Origin: Hymenobacter cellulosilyticus
GTDB taxonomy: Bacteria > Bacteroidota > Bacteroidia > Cytophagales > Hymenobacteraceae
Length of the DNA: 64,000 nucleotides
Assembly: GCF_022919215.1 (NCBI RefSeq)
Contig: NZ_CP095046.1
Location: forward strand, 3,524,501 to 3,588,500
Direction: 5' to 3'
Within the stretch, counting starts at the first letter, position 1, and each line of letters opens with the position of its first letter. The position numbers were made by a program, and so were the translations under genes. This document shows, in pieces, positions 48,825 through 56,857 of this stretch. Under the pieces are notes generated by a model. The model was given only the letters and a program-made list of their open reading frames with translations, had not been told where the DNA came from and ran no database searches.

Positions 48825-49373
48825 CTATCTGAGTGAGGTCAAGACTGGCTCCAGATAAGAGGTTTGGATCCGGTCTATTTCGTTGCGCTGCGAAATCTTA
48901 TACCGCGGATACAGAATCCAGTAGCGGGAACTGTCGCGGCTATCTTGGCCGAACAAAAAAGTATCAGGCCTACCGCCATCCTGAAAGATAACCGTGGTCA
49001 TAGGTCCAGGAAGAACGGTGCTGCGGCCGTCAACTCTGCCTACCGTGCGCAGTAAGTCGGCAAAGAAGGCAGGAGGCATTTTGGTTTGCCTACCATTTAT
49101 CCTGATCTGACAGGTAGTGGCAGCCGTACGTTTTGCGTGGGCTCTAAAACGGGCCTGCAAGTACCTATCGATTGAGCCACCTACCACAAATAGAACAGTA
49201 AATCCAACGGCAGCAGTAATCCACAAAATCTTGAATGTCTGACTCCTGAGCACATACCGGTGTTCCGGTTTAGCCATGCCTGCCCGGAATACAACCAAAG
49301 ACACAACAGCTGCTGCTACAACAGTTAAGCCTAAAGTGTTTTGAACAACGCCGTAGTAATCAATAAAGTCCAT
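48825..49373 (-). CDS. Hypothetical membrane protein
   Basis: A 182-residue protein starting at the ATG at 49373 (MDFIDYYGVVQNTLGL). Two hydrophobic helices (NTLGLTVVAAAVVSLVVF and ILWITAAVGFTVLFVVGGSI) precede a soluble C-terminal part of about 110 residues. That part includes TCQIRINGRQTKMPPAFFADLLRTVG, reminiscent of small substrate-free domains but not assignable. The longer start at 49427 would read through the accC terminator hairpin, so it is unlikely. No family recognised. Confidence 0.65.
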   Translation of the reverse strand: MDFIDYYGVVQNTLGLTVVAAAVVSLVVFRAGMAKPEHRYVLRSQTFKILWITAAVGFTVLFVVGGSIDRYLQARFRAHAKRTAATTCQIRINGRQTKMPPAFFADLLRTVGRVDGRSTVLPGPMTTVIFQDGGRPDTFLFGQDSRDSSRYWILYPRYKISQRNEIDRIQTSYLEPVLTSLR

Positions 49374-49376
49374 AAG

Positions 49377-49410
49377 CAAAATGCCCGTTTGAGCGAAGTC
49401 AAACGGGCAT
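49377..49410 (-). terminator. Terminator after accC
   Basis: ATGCCCGTTTGA (49381-49392) and TCAAACGGGCAT (49399-49410) form a perfect 12-bp stem, followed on the reverse strand by TTTTG. It closes the yceD-to-accC gene string. Confidence 0.75.
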
Positions 49411-49438
49411 AAAGTACTAGAATACAACCTGGCTGAGT

Positions 49439-50785
49439 CTACAGGGTCGAGAAGTCGAACGAGGACTCCAGGAAGCCGGTGTTAAAGTTGCCGGCTTTGA
49501 AATCGGCGTTGTCCATCAGCGCGAGGTGGAAGGGAATCGTCGTCTTGACGCCTTCCACCACGAACTCCGACAGGGCGCGCTTCATTTTCACGATGCACTC
49601 CTCCCGGGTCTGGGCCACGGTGATGAGCTTGGCAATCATCGAGTCGTAGTTCGACGGGATGGTGTAGCCCGCGTACACGTGGGTGTCGACGCGCACGCCG
49701 TGGCCGCCGGGAATGTGCAGCACGGTGATTTTGCCGGGGGAGGGGCGGAAGCCGTTCTTGGGGTCCTCGGCGTTGATGCGGCACTCCATGGCGTGCATCT
49801 TGGGGTAGTAGCTGTTGCCCGAAATCGGGATGCCGGCCGCCACCTTGATCTGCTCCTTAATCAGGTCGTAGTTGATGATTTCCTCGGTCACGGGGTGCTC
49901 CACCTGAATCCGGGTGTTCATCTCCATGAAGTAGAAGTCGCGGTTGGCATCCACTAGGAACTCGATGGTACCCACGCCTTCGTAGTTGATGGCGGCAGCA
50001 CCGGCAATGGCTGCTTTGCCCATCTTCTCGCGCAGTTCGTCGGTCATGAAGGGCGAAGGAGCTTCCTCCACCAGCTTCTGGTGGCGGCGCTGAATCGAGC
50101 AGTCCCGCTCCGAGAGGTGACACACGTGGCCGTACTGGTCGCCGCAGATCTGGATTTCGATGTGGCGGGGCTCCACCACAAACTTCTCCAGGTAAATGCC
50201 GTCGTTGCCGAAAGCAGCTTTGGCCTCGGTACGGGCGTCGTTCCAGCCTTTCTCCAGTTCCTCGTCGTTGTGGGCCACGCGCATGCCGCGGCCACCCCCG
50301 CCGGCCGTAGCCTTCAGGATAACCGGGTACTTGATTTTGTGGGCAATCTTGAGGGCGTCCTGTAGGGAGTCGAGCAGGCCTACCGAGCCGGGAATGCAGG
50401 GAACGCCGGCCTTAATCATGGTCGCCTTGGCCGAAGCCTTGTCGCCCATCTGGTTGATCATCTCGGGCGAGGCCCCAATGAACTTGATGTTGTTTTCCTG
50501 GCAGATGCGCGAGAACTCCGCGTTTTCCGACAAAAAGCCGTAGCCGGGGTGAATGGCGTCGGCGTTGGTGATTTCCGCGGCGGCAATCAGCGTGGGAATG
50601 TTCAGGTACGACTGGGCGCTGCTGGGCGGCCCGATGCACACGGCCTCGTCGGCGAAGCGCACGTGCAGGCTTTCCTTGTCGGCAGTAGAGTAAACGGCCA
50701 CCGTTTTGATGCCCATTTCCTTGCAGGTACGAATAATGCGCAACGCAATTTCGCCCCGGTTAGCAATCAGTATTTTCTTAAACAC
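49439..50785 (-). CDS. accC: Acetyl-CoA carboxylase, biotin carboxylase subunit
   Basis: A 448-residue enzyme that carboxylates biotin on AccB using ATP and bicarbonate. Visible motifs are [15 protein letters not shown] at the start, [14 protein letters not shown], the Gly-rich ATP loop [41 protein letters not shown] and the catalytic [16 protein letters not shown]. The start is taken as the GTG at 50785, which gives the usual N-terminus; the ORF from 50860 would run through an inverted repeat. It follows accB on the same strand with an approximately 105-base gap holding that repeat. Confidence 0.95.
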   Translation of the reverse strand: MFKKILIANRGEIALRIIRTCKEMGIKTVAVYSTADKESLHVRFADEAVCIGPPSSAQSYLNIPTLIAAAEITNADAIHPGYGFLSENAEFSRICQENNIKFIGASPEMINQMGDKASAKATMIKAGVPCIPGSVGLLDSLQDALKIAHKIKYPVILKATAGGGGRGMRVAHNDEELEKGWNDARTEAKAAFGNDGIYLEKFVVEPRHIEIQICGDQYGHVCHLSERDCSIQRRHQKLVEEAPSPFMTDELREKMGKAAIAGAAAINYEGVGTIEFLVDANRDFYFMEMNTRIQVEHPVTEEIINYDLIKEQIKVAAGIPISGNSYYPKMHAMECRINAEDPKNGFRPSPGKITVLHIPGGHGVRVDTHVYAGYTIPSNYDSMIAKLITVAQTREECIVKMKRALSEFVVEGVKTTIPFHLALMDNADFKAGNFNTGFLESSFDFSTL

Positions 50786-50805
50786 AGGTCTGGGGGTGGA
50801 TGGAA

Positions 50806-50877
50806 GAACTAAGAGCTTAGAACTAAGACATCGAACGGGGTTTCCGTTGTTCAGTCTCAATTCTAAGCTCTTCGTTC
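50806..50877. repeat. Inverted repeat between accB and accC
   Basis: GAACTAAGAGCTTAGAA (50806-50822) is the inverse of TTCTAAGCTCTTCGTTC (50861-50877) with one mismatch, separated by 38 bases. This would fold into a long hairpin in the mRNA between the two genes. It lacks a T run, so a terminator is unlikely; an intergenic palindromic element is more probable. Confidence 0.7.
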
Positions 50878-50889
50878 TCGGTTCTCAAA

Positions 50890-51371
50890 TTACATCGGCT
50901 CAATCATGAACAGGGGCTGGTCGTACTCCACAGGAGTGGCGTTTTCTACCAGAGCCTTCACGATGCGACCCGAAGCTTCGGCTTCAATCTCGTTGAAGAG
51001 CTTCATGGCTTCGATGATGCAAATAACCTGGCCTTTCTCGACCACGTCGCCTACGTTCACGAAAGCCGGCGACTCGGGCTGCTGCTGCGGTAGAACGTGC
51101 CAATCATCGGGGCTTTCAGCGGCTGATGGTTGCTGCTGGCCGCGGCCGGAGCCGTAGCTGCGGCGGGTGCCGCGGCGGCGGCCGGAGCGGCTACCGGGGC
51201 CGGGGCGGCCTGGGGCGCGGGGGCGGCCTGCGGGGCTACGTGGCTGCTAACCACTTTCGTGTTGGGCTCGCGCTGCACCGAGATTTTAAATTCCTCGGTT
51301 TCGATGTTGACTTTGTTCAACCCTGATTTGGCGATAAAATCAATCAGGTCCTGGAGTTCTTTGGCTTTCAT
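50890..51371 (-). CDS. accB: Acetyl-CoA carboxylase, biotin carboxyl carrier protein (apparent frameshift)
   Basis: A protein of about 160 residues if one base is added in the GGG at 51076-51078. It begins [20 protein letters not shown] at 51371, the usual AccB N-terminus; the ATG at 51419 would overlap efp. A long Ala/Pro linker follows. Past the break the biotinyl domain reads [20 protein letters not shown] and then [17 protein letters not shown], where the Lys of EAMK is the biotin attachment site. Since fatty-acid synthesis needs this protein, a real loss of the biotinyl domain is very unlikely and the frameshift is best read as a sequence error. It lies between efp and accC. Confidence 0.9.
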
Positions 51372-51399
51372 GGCGGCTTCGGTGGGGTGTTTCGGCTGC

Positions 51400-51963
51400 T
51401 TATTTGACTCTTTCGACATAGGAATAGTCGCGGGTGTCTACGCGGATTTTGGTGTCTTGCTCAATGAACAGCGGCACCTGAATGCGGGCCCCGGTTTCGA
51501 CCGTGGCGGGCTTCAGCGTGTTAGTAGCGGTGTCGCCGCGCAGACCGGGCTCGGTGTAGGTCACCATCAGCTCCACGGTGGTGGGCAGCTCGGCCGTGAG
51601 GGGCTGCTCGGTTTCGGCGTGAAACAGGATGGTCGCTTCCTGGCCTTCCTTCATCAGGTCGGCAAAGGGCACCATGGCCTCGGGCAAAGACACCTGCTCG
51701 AAGGTCGAGTTGTCCATGAACGTGTAGCCGTAGTCGTCCTTATACAGGAACTGGTGCGGACGCTGCTCGACGCGGGCGGTAGTTACTTTCACCCCGGCGT
51801 TGAAGGTGTTGTCCAGCACTTTGCCGGTCTTGATGTTGCGGAGCTTAGTGCGCACAAAGGCGGGACCTTTGCCCGGTTTTACGTGCTGGAATTCGGTAAT
51901 GACGTAGAGGTCATTGTTGTACTCGAGTACCAGACCGTTGCGAAAATCTGCGGTAGTGGCCAT
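51400..51963 (-). CDS. efp: Elongation factor P
   Basis: A 187-residue protein of standard EF-P length with the three-barrel arrangement: [20 protein letters not shown], the loop [15 protein letters not shown] whose Lys tip contacts the P-site tRNA, and the C-terminal [25 protein letters not shown] relieves stalling at polyproline stretches. The Lys in PGKG is of the type that is modified in other bacteria; I see no modification gene nearby. It is placed between fabH and accB, a common Bacteroidota order. Confidence 0.95.
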   Translation of the reverse strand: MATTADFRNGLVLEYNNDLYVITEFQHVKPGKGPAFVRTKLRNIKTGKVLDNTFNAGVKVTTARVEQRPHQFLYKDDYGYTFMDNSTFEQVSLPEAMVPFADLMKEGQEATILFHAETEQPLTAELPTTVELMVTYTEPGLRGDTATNTLKPATVETGARIQVPLFIEQDTKIRVDTRDYSYVERVK

Positions 51964-52151
51964 GCTTGGGAATTTTGAAAGGAATATTCTGAAAGGCAGA
52001 TGCTGCGCGGTGGAAACCCGCCAAACACGCTACCTCCTTAAGTTTCAGGGATTCAGGTGCTGAGCGGAAACGCAACGTGCCGTCCCGGAGAGTGGCGGGG
52101 CGGCACGTTGGGAGTGCAAGTATAGGAGTTTTCCGCGTCCAGCCCGCTTAT

Positions 52152-53165
52152 TTACGCTTGTTGCGGGTCAGGTTTGGGGTCGTAAGCCCATTTCAGGTAG
52201 ATGGAGCCCCAGGTAAATCCACCCCCGAAGGCGGCCAGCACTAGGTTGTCGCCCTTGTGCAACTGCTGCTCGTAGTCCGACAAACAGAGCGGAATTGTGG
52301 CGTTGGTCGTGTTGCCGTAGCGGTGAATGTTGAGCATCACTTTCTCCGGACCCACGCCCATGCGGTTGGCCGTAGCGTCGATGATGCGCTTGTTGGCCTG
52401 GTGGGGTACCAGCCAGGCCACGTCTTCCTTGGTCAGGTTGTTGCGTTCCATCACCTGGGCAGCCACGTCGGCCATGTTGGTTACGGCAAACTTGAATACC
52501 GTAGCGCCTTCCTGGTAGATGAAGTGCTCCTTGTTGGTTACCGTTTCGATGGACGGGGGACGGCGCGAGCCGCCAGCTTTCTGGAAAAGGTAGTTCTCAC
52601 CCTTGCCATCGGTACGCAGTACCTGGTCCAGGATGCCGTAACCGTCGGTGTTGGGCTCCAGCAACACGGCCCCGGCACCGTCGCCGAAGATAATGCAGTT
52701 GGAACGGTCAGTGTAGTCTACGATGCTCGACATCTTGTCGGCACCCACCACAATGACCTTTTTGTACATGCCGCTCTGAATGAACTGCGCGCCGGTGGCC
52801 AGCGAAAACAGAAAGCCTGAGCAGGCCGCCTGCACGTCGTAGCTGAAGGCATTGATGGCGCCCACCCCGTGCGAGATAATGTTGCCGGTGGCCGGAAACA
52901 CCATGTCGCCAGTTGTGGTAGCGCAGATAAGAAGGTCAATGTCCTCGGCGCGGGTTCCGGTCTTGTCCAGCAGTTGCTGCACGGCCTTGATACCCATTAC
53001 CGAGGTGCCCTGGTTCTCGCCCTTCAGAATTCGTCGTTCCTTGATGCCAGTGCGCGTTGTAATCCACTCGTCGGTGGTGTCCACCATCTTCTCGAGCTCT
53101 TGATTGGTCAACACGTAGTCGGGCACGTAAGAGCCAACTCCGGTTATGGCAGCAGTGATTTTCAT
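52152..53165 (-). CDS. fabH: Beta-ketoacyl-ACP synthase III
   Basis: A 337-residue enzyme that starts fatty-acid synthesis by condensing acetyl-CoA (or a branched primer) with malonyl-ACP. The catalytic triad is visible: C115 in [10 protein letters not shown], His in [10 protein letters not shown] and Asn in [11 protein letters not shown]. The C-terminal [13 protein letters not shown] is typical. The start is set at [16 protein letters not shown] (53165); the ATG at 53189 falls inside the hairpin upstream. It follows plsX, from which it is separated by a terminator-like hairpin. Confidence 0.95.
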   Translation of the reverse strand: MKITAAITGVGSYVPDYVLTNQELEKMVDTTDEWITTRTGIKERRILKGENQGTSVMGIKAVQQLLDKTGTRAEDIDLLICATTTGDMVFPATGNIISHGVGAINAFSYDVQAACSGFLFSLATGAQFIQSGMYKKVIVVGADKMSSIVDYTDRSNCIIFGDGAGAVLLEPNTDGYGILDQVLRTDGKGENYLFQKAGGSRRPPSIETVTNKEHFIYQEGATVFKFAVTNMADVAAQVMERNNLTKEDVAWLVPHQANKRIIDATANRMGVGPEKVMLNIHRYGNTTNATIPLCLSDYEQQLHKGDNLVLAAFGGGFTWGSIYLKWAYDPKPDPQQA

Positions 53166-53187
53166 TCGGGAAACGGGAAAAATAGGC

Positions 53188-53213
53188 AAAAAAAGTCCGG
53201 CCTCAGCCGGACT
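53188..53213 (-). terminator. Terminator-like hairpin between plsX and fabH
   Basis: On the reverse strand AAGTCCGGC, loop TGAG, GCCGGACTTTTTTT: a nine-base GC-rich stem followed by a seven-base T run, seven bases after the plsX stop. It would end or attenuate transcription between two genes of the same pathway. Confidence 0.8.
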
Positions 53214-53219
53214 TAGTCG

Positions 53220-54160
53220 CTAGGACTTGAAAGTGTCTTTTATCTGGTCGGCAATACCGGATTTGGCCATTTGGTAACCCTGCAAGAGCATGTTGCAAAT
53301 AGCTTCCGGCGTGCTCACGCCGTGGCCGATAATGGCGTTGTCGTTGATACCCAGAATAGGGCTGCCGCCAATGGCCTCGTAGTTGAACTTATCGAAGAAG
53401 GGGTCGTGCATCTGCTTTGCAGCCAGGATGTCGTACACCGACTCCGCCATTTTCAGCACCACGTTGCCCGTGTACCCATCGCAGACAATTACGTCAGCTT
53501 TGTCGTTGAACAGGTCGCGGCCTTCGATGTTGCCAATAAAGTGAATATGGGGATTCACCTTCAGTAACTGGTGGGCGGCCTGGGTAATGGCGGTGCCTTT
53601 ACCTTCTTCCTCGCCCAGGTTCATGAGTCCCACCTTGGGCTTGGCGATGCCCAGTACATACTGCGCATACAAGGAGCCCAATTCCCCGAACTGCTCCAGC
53701 ATTTCGGGTTTGCACTCGGCATTGGCACCCACGTCCAGCAAAATGCCGAAACCACCCGCTAGCTTCGGCGTGAAGTTGGCAATGGCCGGGCGCAGCACGC
53801 CCGATACCGGTTTTACGCTAAACATAGCGCCCACGAGCATGGCGCCCGTGTTGCCGGCGGAGCAGAAGGCTTCTACTTCGCCGTTGTGCAGCATGCGGTA
53901 GCCTACGGCTATACTAGAATCCTGCTTTTGCTGGTAGGCTTTGGCAGGGTGCTCACCCATCTCGATAATCTGCGAGGCAGCGACGAGAAGCAGGCCGTCG
54001 GCCGCGGCCCCATGCTGTTGAAGCAAGGGGCGCACGGCATCTTCCTGGCCAATGAGCACAATCTGAGCCGCGCCGGCAAGCTTTTGGGCAGCCAGCACGG
54101 CGCCGTCCACGGCAGCCTGGGGAGCGAAATCGCCCCCATTGCGTCCAGGGCTATCTTCAT
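53220..54160 (-). CDS. plsX: Phosphate acyltransferase (apparent frameshift)
   Basis: A protein of about 313 residues if one base is added in the CCCCC at 54133-54137. The corrected N-terminus is MKIALDAMGGDFAPQAAVDG, the hallmark PlsX start. The rest includes SIAVGYRMLHNGEVEAFCSAGNTGAM, LLDVGANAECKPEML, GLMNLGEEEGKGT and FIGNIEGRDLFNDKADVIVCDGYTGNVVLK. It makes acyl-phosphate from acyl-ACP for phospholipid synthesis. It lies between rpmF and fabH, the classic rpmF-plsX-fabH order. Confidence 0.93.
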
Positions 54161-54221
54161 GTACGAGGTGTCAAGGGTAGGGAGTCGGGAAGGCGGGCCG
54201 GCCGAAACCGGCTAGACGGGC

Positions 54222-54443
54222 TTATTCTTCGTCGGAAGCAGGAGCCGCGGCAGCTACGGGAGCGTAGTCTTTGATGGCTACTTTACCGTGCAGGTACAGG
54301 TCGCCGTCTACCACGTAAGCCTTGTGGCGCAGGTGCAACTCACCTGTGTTCTGGCAGATAGTTACTGCTTTGGGGGTCAGCTTGTCGTGGGTGCGACGCT
54401 TGTCGCGGCGGGTCGAGGATTGACGGCGCTTAGGATGTGCCAT
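54222..54443 (-). CDS. rpmF: 50S ribosomal protein L32
   Basis: A 73-residue protein with the L32 start MAHPKRRQSSTRRDKRRTHD and LRHKAYVVDGDLYLHGKV. Only one Cys (ICQNTGELHLRH) of the zinc-binding set is kept, so this is a zinc-independent (C-minus-like) form, as often seen in Bacteroidota. It ends in an Ala/Asp/Glu tail. It lies between yceD and plsX. Confidence 0.96.
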   Translation of the reverse strand: MAHPKRRQSSTRRDKRRTHDKLTPKAVTICQNTGELHLRHKAYVVDGDLYLHGKVAIKDYAPVAAAAPASDEE

Positions 54444-54499
54444 GGGTACAGGGGAATATTAAAAGTTGAATTATTTAAATGCAAATTGCCGGTCAGGCC

Positions 54500-55033
54500 T
54501 TAGTTGAGGTTGCGCAGGGCATCCCACCGCGGGTCGGTTCCTTCGTCGTCATCCTCAATGTCACCGGGCTGGCGGGTGCTAAAGATGAGCTTGGTTTCGG
54601 CCTCGGGGTTCTCATCGGGCTCATTCTGGAAGCGCGGGTGCAGCTTCTTCATCGGAATGGCCAGACCGATATAGTCAAATAAGTGCTGGGCAATGGGGAG
54701 CGTCTGGGTCTCGGGCGTGATTTGCAGCACGTCGTCGTCGAGCTCCAGATTTTGGTCGCCAAAGCGCACGCGCAGGGAGTGGCGCACGTCGAGGGGCTGG
54801 TCGAAATCTTCCAGGCTCCGGTCGCAGACAAGGCGCACGGTGCCCACAATGTGGAAGTCCAGGGTGATGAGCAGATCCGTTTTGGTCAGGTCCACGTCGG
54901 CGTGGAGCTGGCCATCCTGGATCAGGTTCTGCTCGAACTGCTCAAAGAAAGCGCGGTCCAACTCAAACGCGAAATGGTGCGTTTTGCTGGCCAGCTTGGC
55001 GATGTTCAAATCGTATTGCGAGTCCTTTTTCAC
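54500..55033 (-). CDS. yceD: YceD/DUF177 family protein
   Basis: A 177-residue protein with a GTG start (KKDSQYDLNIAKLASKTH). The DUF177 core is recognisable in VGTVRLVCDRSLEDFDQPLDV, where the usual CxRCL motif is reduced to a single Cys, and the end has DPRWDALRNLN, the family's typical terminal signature. YceD proteins are almost always encoded next to rpmF and are linked to 23S rRNA/50S assembly. It is first in the gene string and preceded by a TACTTTTG -7 element. Confidence 0.88.
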   Translation of the reverse strand: MKKDSQYDLNIAKLASKTHHFAFELDRAFFEQFEQNLIQDGQLHADVDLTKTDLLITLDFHIVGTVRLVCDRSLEDFDQPLDVRHSLRVRFGDQNLELDDDVLQITPETQTLPIAQHLFDYIGLAIPMKKLHPRFQNEPDENPEAETKLIFSTRQPGDIEDDDEGTDPRWDALRNLN

Positions 55034-55055
55034 AGGATTATTTGTAGGAAGGGGG

Positions 55056-55063
55056 CAAAAGTA
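55056..55063 (-). promoter_or_regulatory. -7 element of the yceD-rpmF-plsX string
   Basis: TACTTTTG on the reverse strand, 23 bases before the yceD GTG start. The -33 element is not clear. Confidence 0.45.
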
Positions 55064-55111
55064 GAAAGATTTCCCCGTTTTAAGAAAGTGAGCGGCGCTT
55101 TCGCAGCTGGA

Positions 55112-55480
55112 TCAGGCGTTTTTGAGAATGAAGTCGGAAGGAATATTCAACCGCTCATACAGGCGCTTGGCCAAATCCAGGGTCACACGACGCTTACCGC
55201 TTAGAATCTGGGAAAGACGGCCGGCCGGCACTTCCAAGAGCTCGGCCAGCTCCTTTTGCTTGAGGCGCATCTGCTGCCGCTTCAGCTCAATCATCTCCGC
55301 CAGGGACGTTGGCAGGGTCGGGATGGGCAGCAGACCTAGTTGGCCCTCATATGCATCCAGAGCCACAATCAGCTCCCGGAACTCGGCTTCCAGGGCCGGG
55401 TTGCCTTCCACTCCAGCCGCTGCCAGCGCATCGAGTCGGCGCAGGGCCGTGCGGTAGTCAGCGGGAGTGTGCAGAATCAT
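55112..55480 (-). CDS. XRE-family regulator, HigA-antitoxin-like
   Basis: A 122-residue protein. The N-terminal 60 residues are helical, with the LVALDAYEGQLGLLP pattern seen in HigA-type antitoxins. The C-terminal half is a helix-turn-helix (LKQKELAELLEVPAGRLSQILSGKRRVTLDLAKRLYERL). Genes of this type usually pair with a HigB toxin encoded just upstream, but the 90 bases between pdxA and this gene contain only a promoter, so it is an orphan regulator or lost its toxin. It has a strong promoter of its own (55534-55564). Confidence 0.82.
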   Translation of the reverse strand: MILHTPADYRTALRRLDALAAAGVEGNPALEAEFRELIVALDAYEGQLGLLPIPTLPTSLAEMIELKRQQMRLKQKELAELLEVPAGRLSQILSGKRRVTLDLAKRLYERLNIPSDFILKNA

Positions 55481-55533
55481 GCGGAGAGGTTAAAACGGGA
55501 ACAGACAGGTAACAGCTACCTGCTTAGGAGCTG

Positions 55534-55564
55534 CAAAGCTACAACAGAGTTTTGATTCAACAAA
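55534..55564 (-). promoter_or_regulatory. Promoter of the XRE regulator
   Basis: On the reverse strand TTTG (55564-55561), exactly 19 bases, then TAGCTTTG (55541-55534). This is the best full match to the Bacteroidota consensus in the window, in the short gap after pdxA. Confidence 0.65.
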
Positions 55565-55571
55565 TAAAATT

Positions 55572-56666
55572 TCACTTTTGGAAAGAATCTATTCCAAAGC
55601 GAAATACTTTACTCCGTGCGGCCGCCTCGGGGGCTGGCCCGGGCACTAACGGTTTGAGCCCAGCGTACTTCTGGCGCTGCCGGATCAGGTCACAGGCCAT
55701 ATATACGGCTTCGCGGAAAGACGTCTCATCGGCTTTAAATTGGCCGGCCAGCCCGTAGGCCGTGCCATGGTCGGGGGAGGTGCGAATGACCGACAGGCCC
55801 GCCGTGAAGTTGACGCCCCGCTCGAAAGCAATGGTTTTGAACGGAATCAGGCCCTGGTCGTGGTAGAGCGCCAGGGTAGCGTCGAAGGAGCGGAACTGGC
55901 CGGTCCCGAAGTAGCCGTCGGCCGGGAAAGGGCCAAACACTAGGTGTCCTTCGCTGAGCAACTGCTCAATTACGGGCGTTACCACCTCGGCTTCCTCTGA
56001 GCCCAACAGGCCGTTTTCCCCCGCGTGAGGATTGAGGCCGAGCACGGCTACCCGGGGCTTGTCGATGCCAAAGTCATTCTTGAGCGACTTGAGCAGAATC
56101 CGCAGCTTGGTGGTGAGCAGCTCTTTGGTGAGCCGGGCAGGCACGTCCTTGAGGGCTATGTGGCCCGTAGCCGTGGCCACCCGCAGATCCTCGCTGGCCA
56201 GCAGCATCAGGCTTTCCGGGGCGTCGAAGAAGCTGGTCAGGAACTCGGTGTGGCCGGGGTAGCGGAACTCGTCGGACTGGGTGTTTTCCTTGCTGATGGG
56301 CGCCGTAACGAGGCCGTCGAGCAGGCCAGCCTTCAGGTCGCGGGCAGCAGCCAGCAGCGACTCCCGGGCAGCCCGGCCGGAGGCGGCAGTCGGCTGCCCA
56401 GGCGTGAGGGTGTAGTCCTCGTCCCAGCAAGTTACCGCGTTGGGCTTGCCAGGGTCAATATCAGCCGCCGAGCGAACCTGGCGGAAGGTGAGGGGAGTGG
56501 CTTGTTGGTCGGCGGGAAAATCGTCGAACAGCACGGTGGCCGTGCCATACACCACCGGCGTGCAGTACTTGAGCAGGCGGCTGTCGAGCAGGGTTTTATA
56601 AATGATTTCCGGCCCGATACCGGCTAGGTCGCCAACTGAAATACCGAGGCGGGGAAGAGTACTCAT
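55572..56666 (-). CDS. pdxA: 4-hydroxythreonine-4-phosphate dehydrogenase
   Basis: A 364-residue NAD-dependent enzyme of the DXP-dependent vitamin B6 pathway. It has the N-terminal GISVGDLAGIGPEII, the metal and substrate motifs GLVTAPISKENTQ and PGHTEFL, LGLNPHAGENG, and LYHDQGLIPFKTIAFERGVN. The C-terminal 20 residues after RQKYAGLKP are poorly conserved in general. No other pdx gene is adjacent. A palindromic intergenic repeat lies upstream. Confidence 0.94.
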   Translation of the reverse strand: MSTLPRLGISVGDLAGIGPEIIYKTLLDSRLLKYCTPVVYGTATVLFDDFPADQQATPLTFRQVRSAADIDPGKPNAVTCWDEDYTLTPGQPTAASGRAARESLLAAARDLKAGLLDGLVTAPISKENTQSDEFRYPGHTEFLTSFFDAPESLMLLASEDLRVATATGHIALKDVPARLTKELLTTKLRILLKSLKNDFGIDKPRVAVLGLNPHAGENGLLGSEEAEVVTPVIEQLLSEGHLVFGPFPADGYFGTGQFRSFDATLALYHDQGLIPFKTIAFERGVNFTAGLSVIRTSPDHGTAYGLAGQFKADETSFREAVYMACDLIRQRQKYAGLKPLVPGPAPEAAARSKVFRFGIDSFQK

Positions 56667-56693
56667 AAGGGTTTAGTGTGCTTGGAGCAAAAT

Positions 56694-56850
56694 GATTAAG
56701 AACGTCATGCCGACCAACGGGAGACACCTCGCGTGCATGCTGATTACTGCTGTTACAGCGAAGCGGTAGAGATGCTTCGGCAAGCTCAGCATGACGATTA
56801 CTACTGTAACGTCAGCACGCGAGATGTCTCGCGCTGCTCGACATGACGTG
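56694..56850. repeat. Long imperfect palindrome (REP/MITE-like element)
   Basis: The gap between pepA and pdxA is almost filled by an imperfect inverted repeat of about 155 bases. The outer ends ACGTCATG and CATGACGT match, as do GAGACACCTCGCGTGC and GCACGCGAGATGTCTC (one mismatch) and TGTTACAG with CTGTAACG. The centre contains a smaller palindrome, CGAAGC...GCTTCG. There is no ORF or T run. It resembles a non-coding palindromic element spread in intergenic sites. Confidence 0.75.
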
Positions 56851-56857
56851 TGGGAGG

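Noticed and set aside
55112..55571. A complete HigBA toxin-antitoxin pair
   Set aside because: Only the antitoxin-like gene is present. The 90 bases before it hold a promoter and no room for a toxin.
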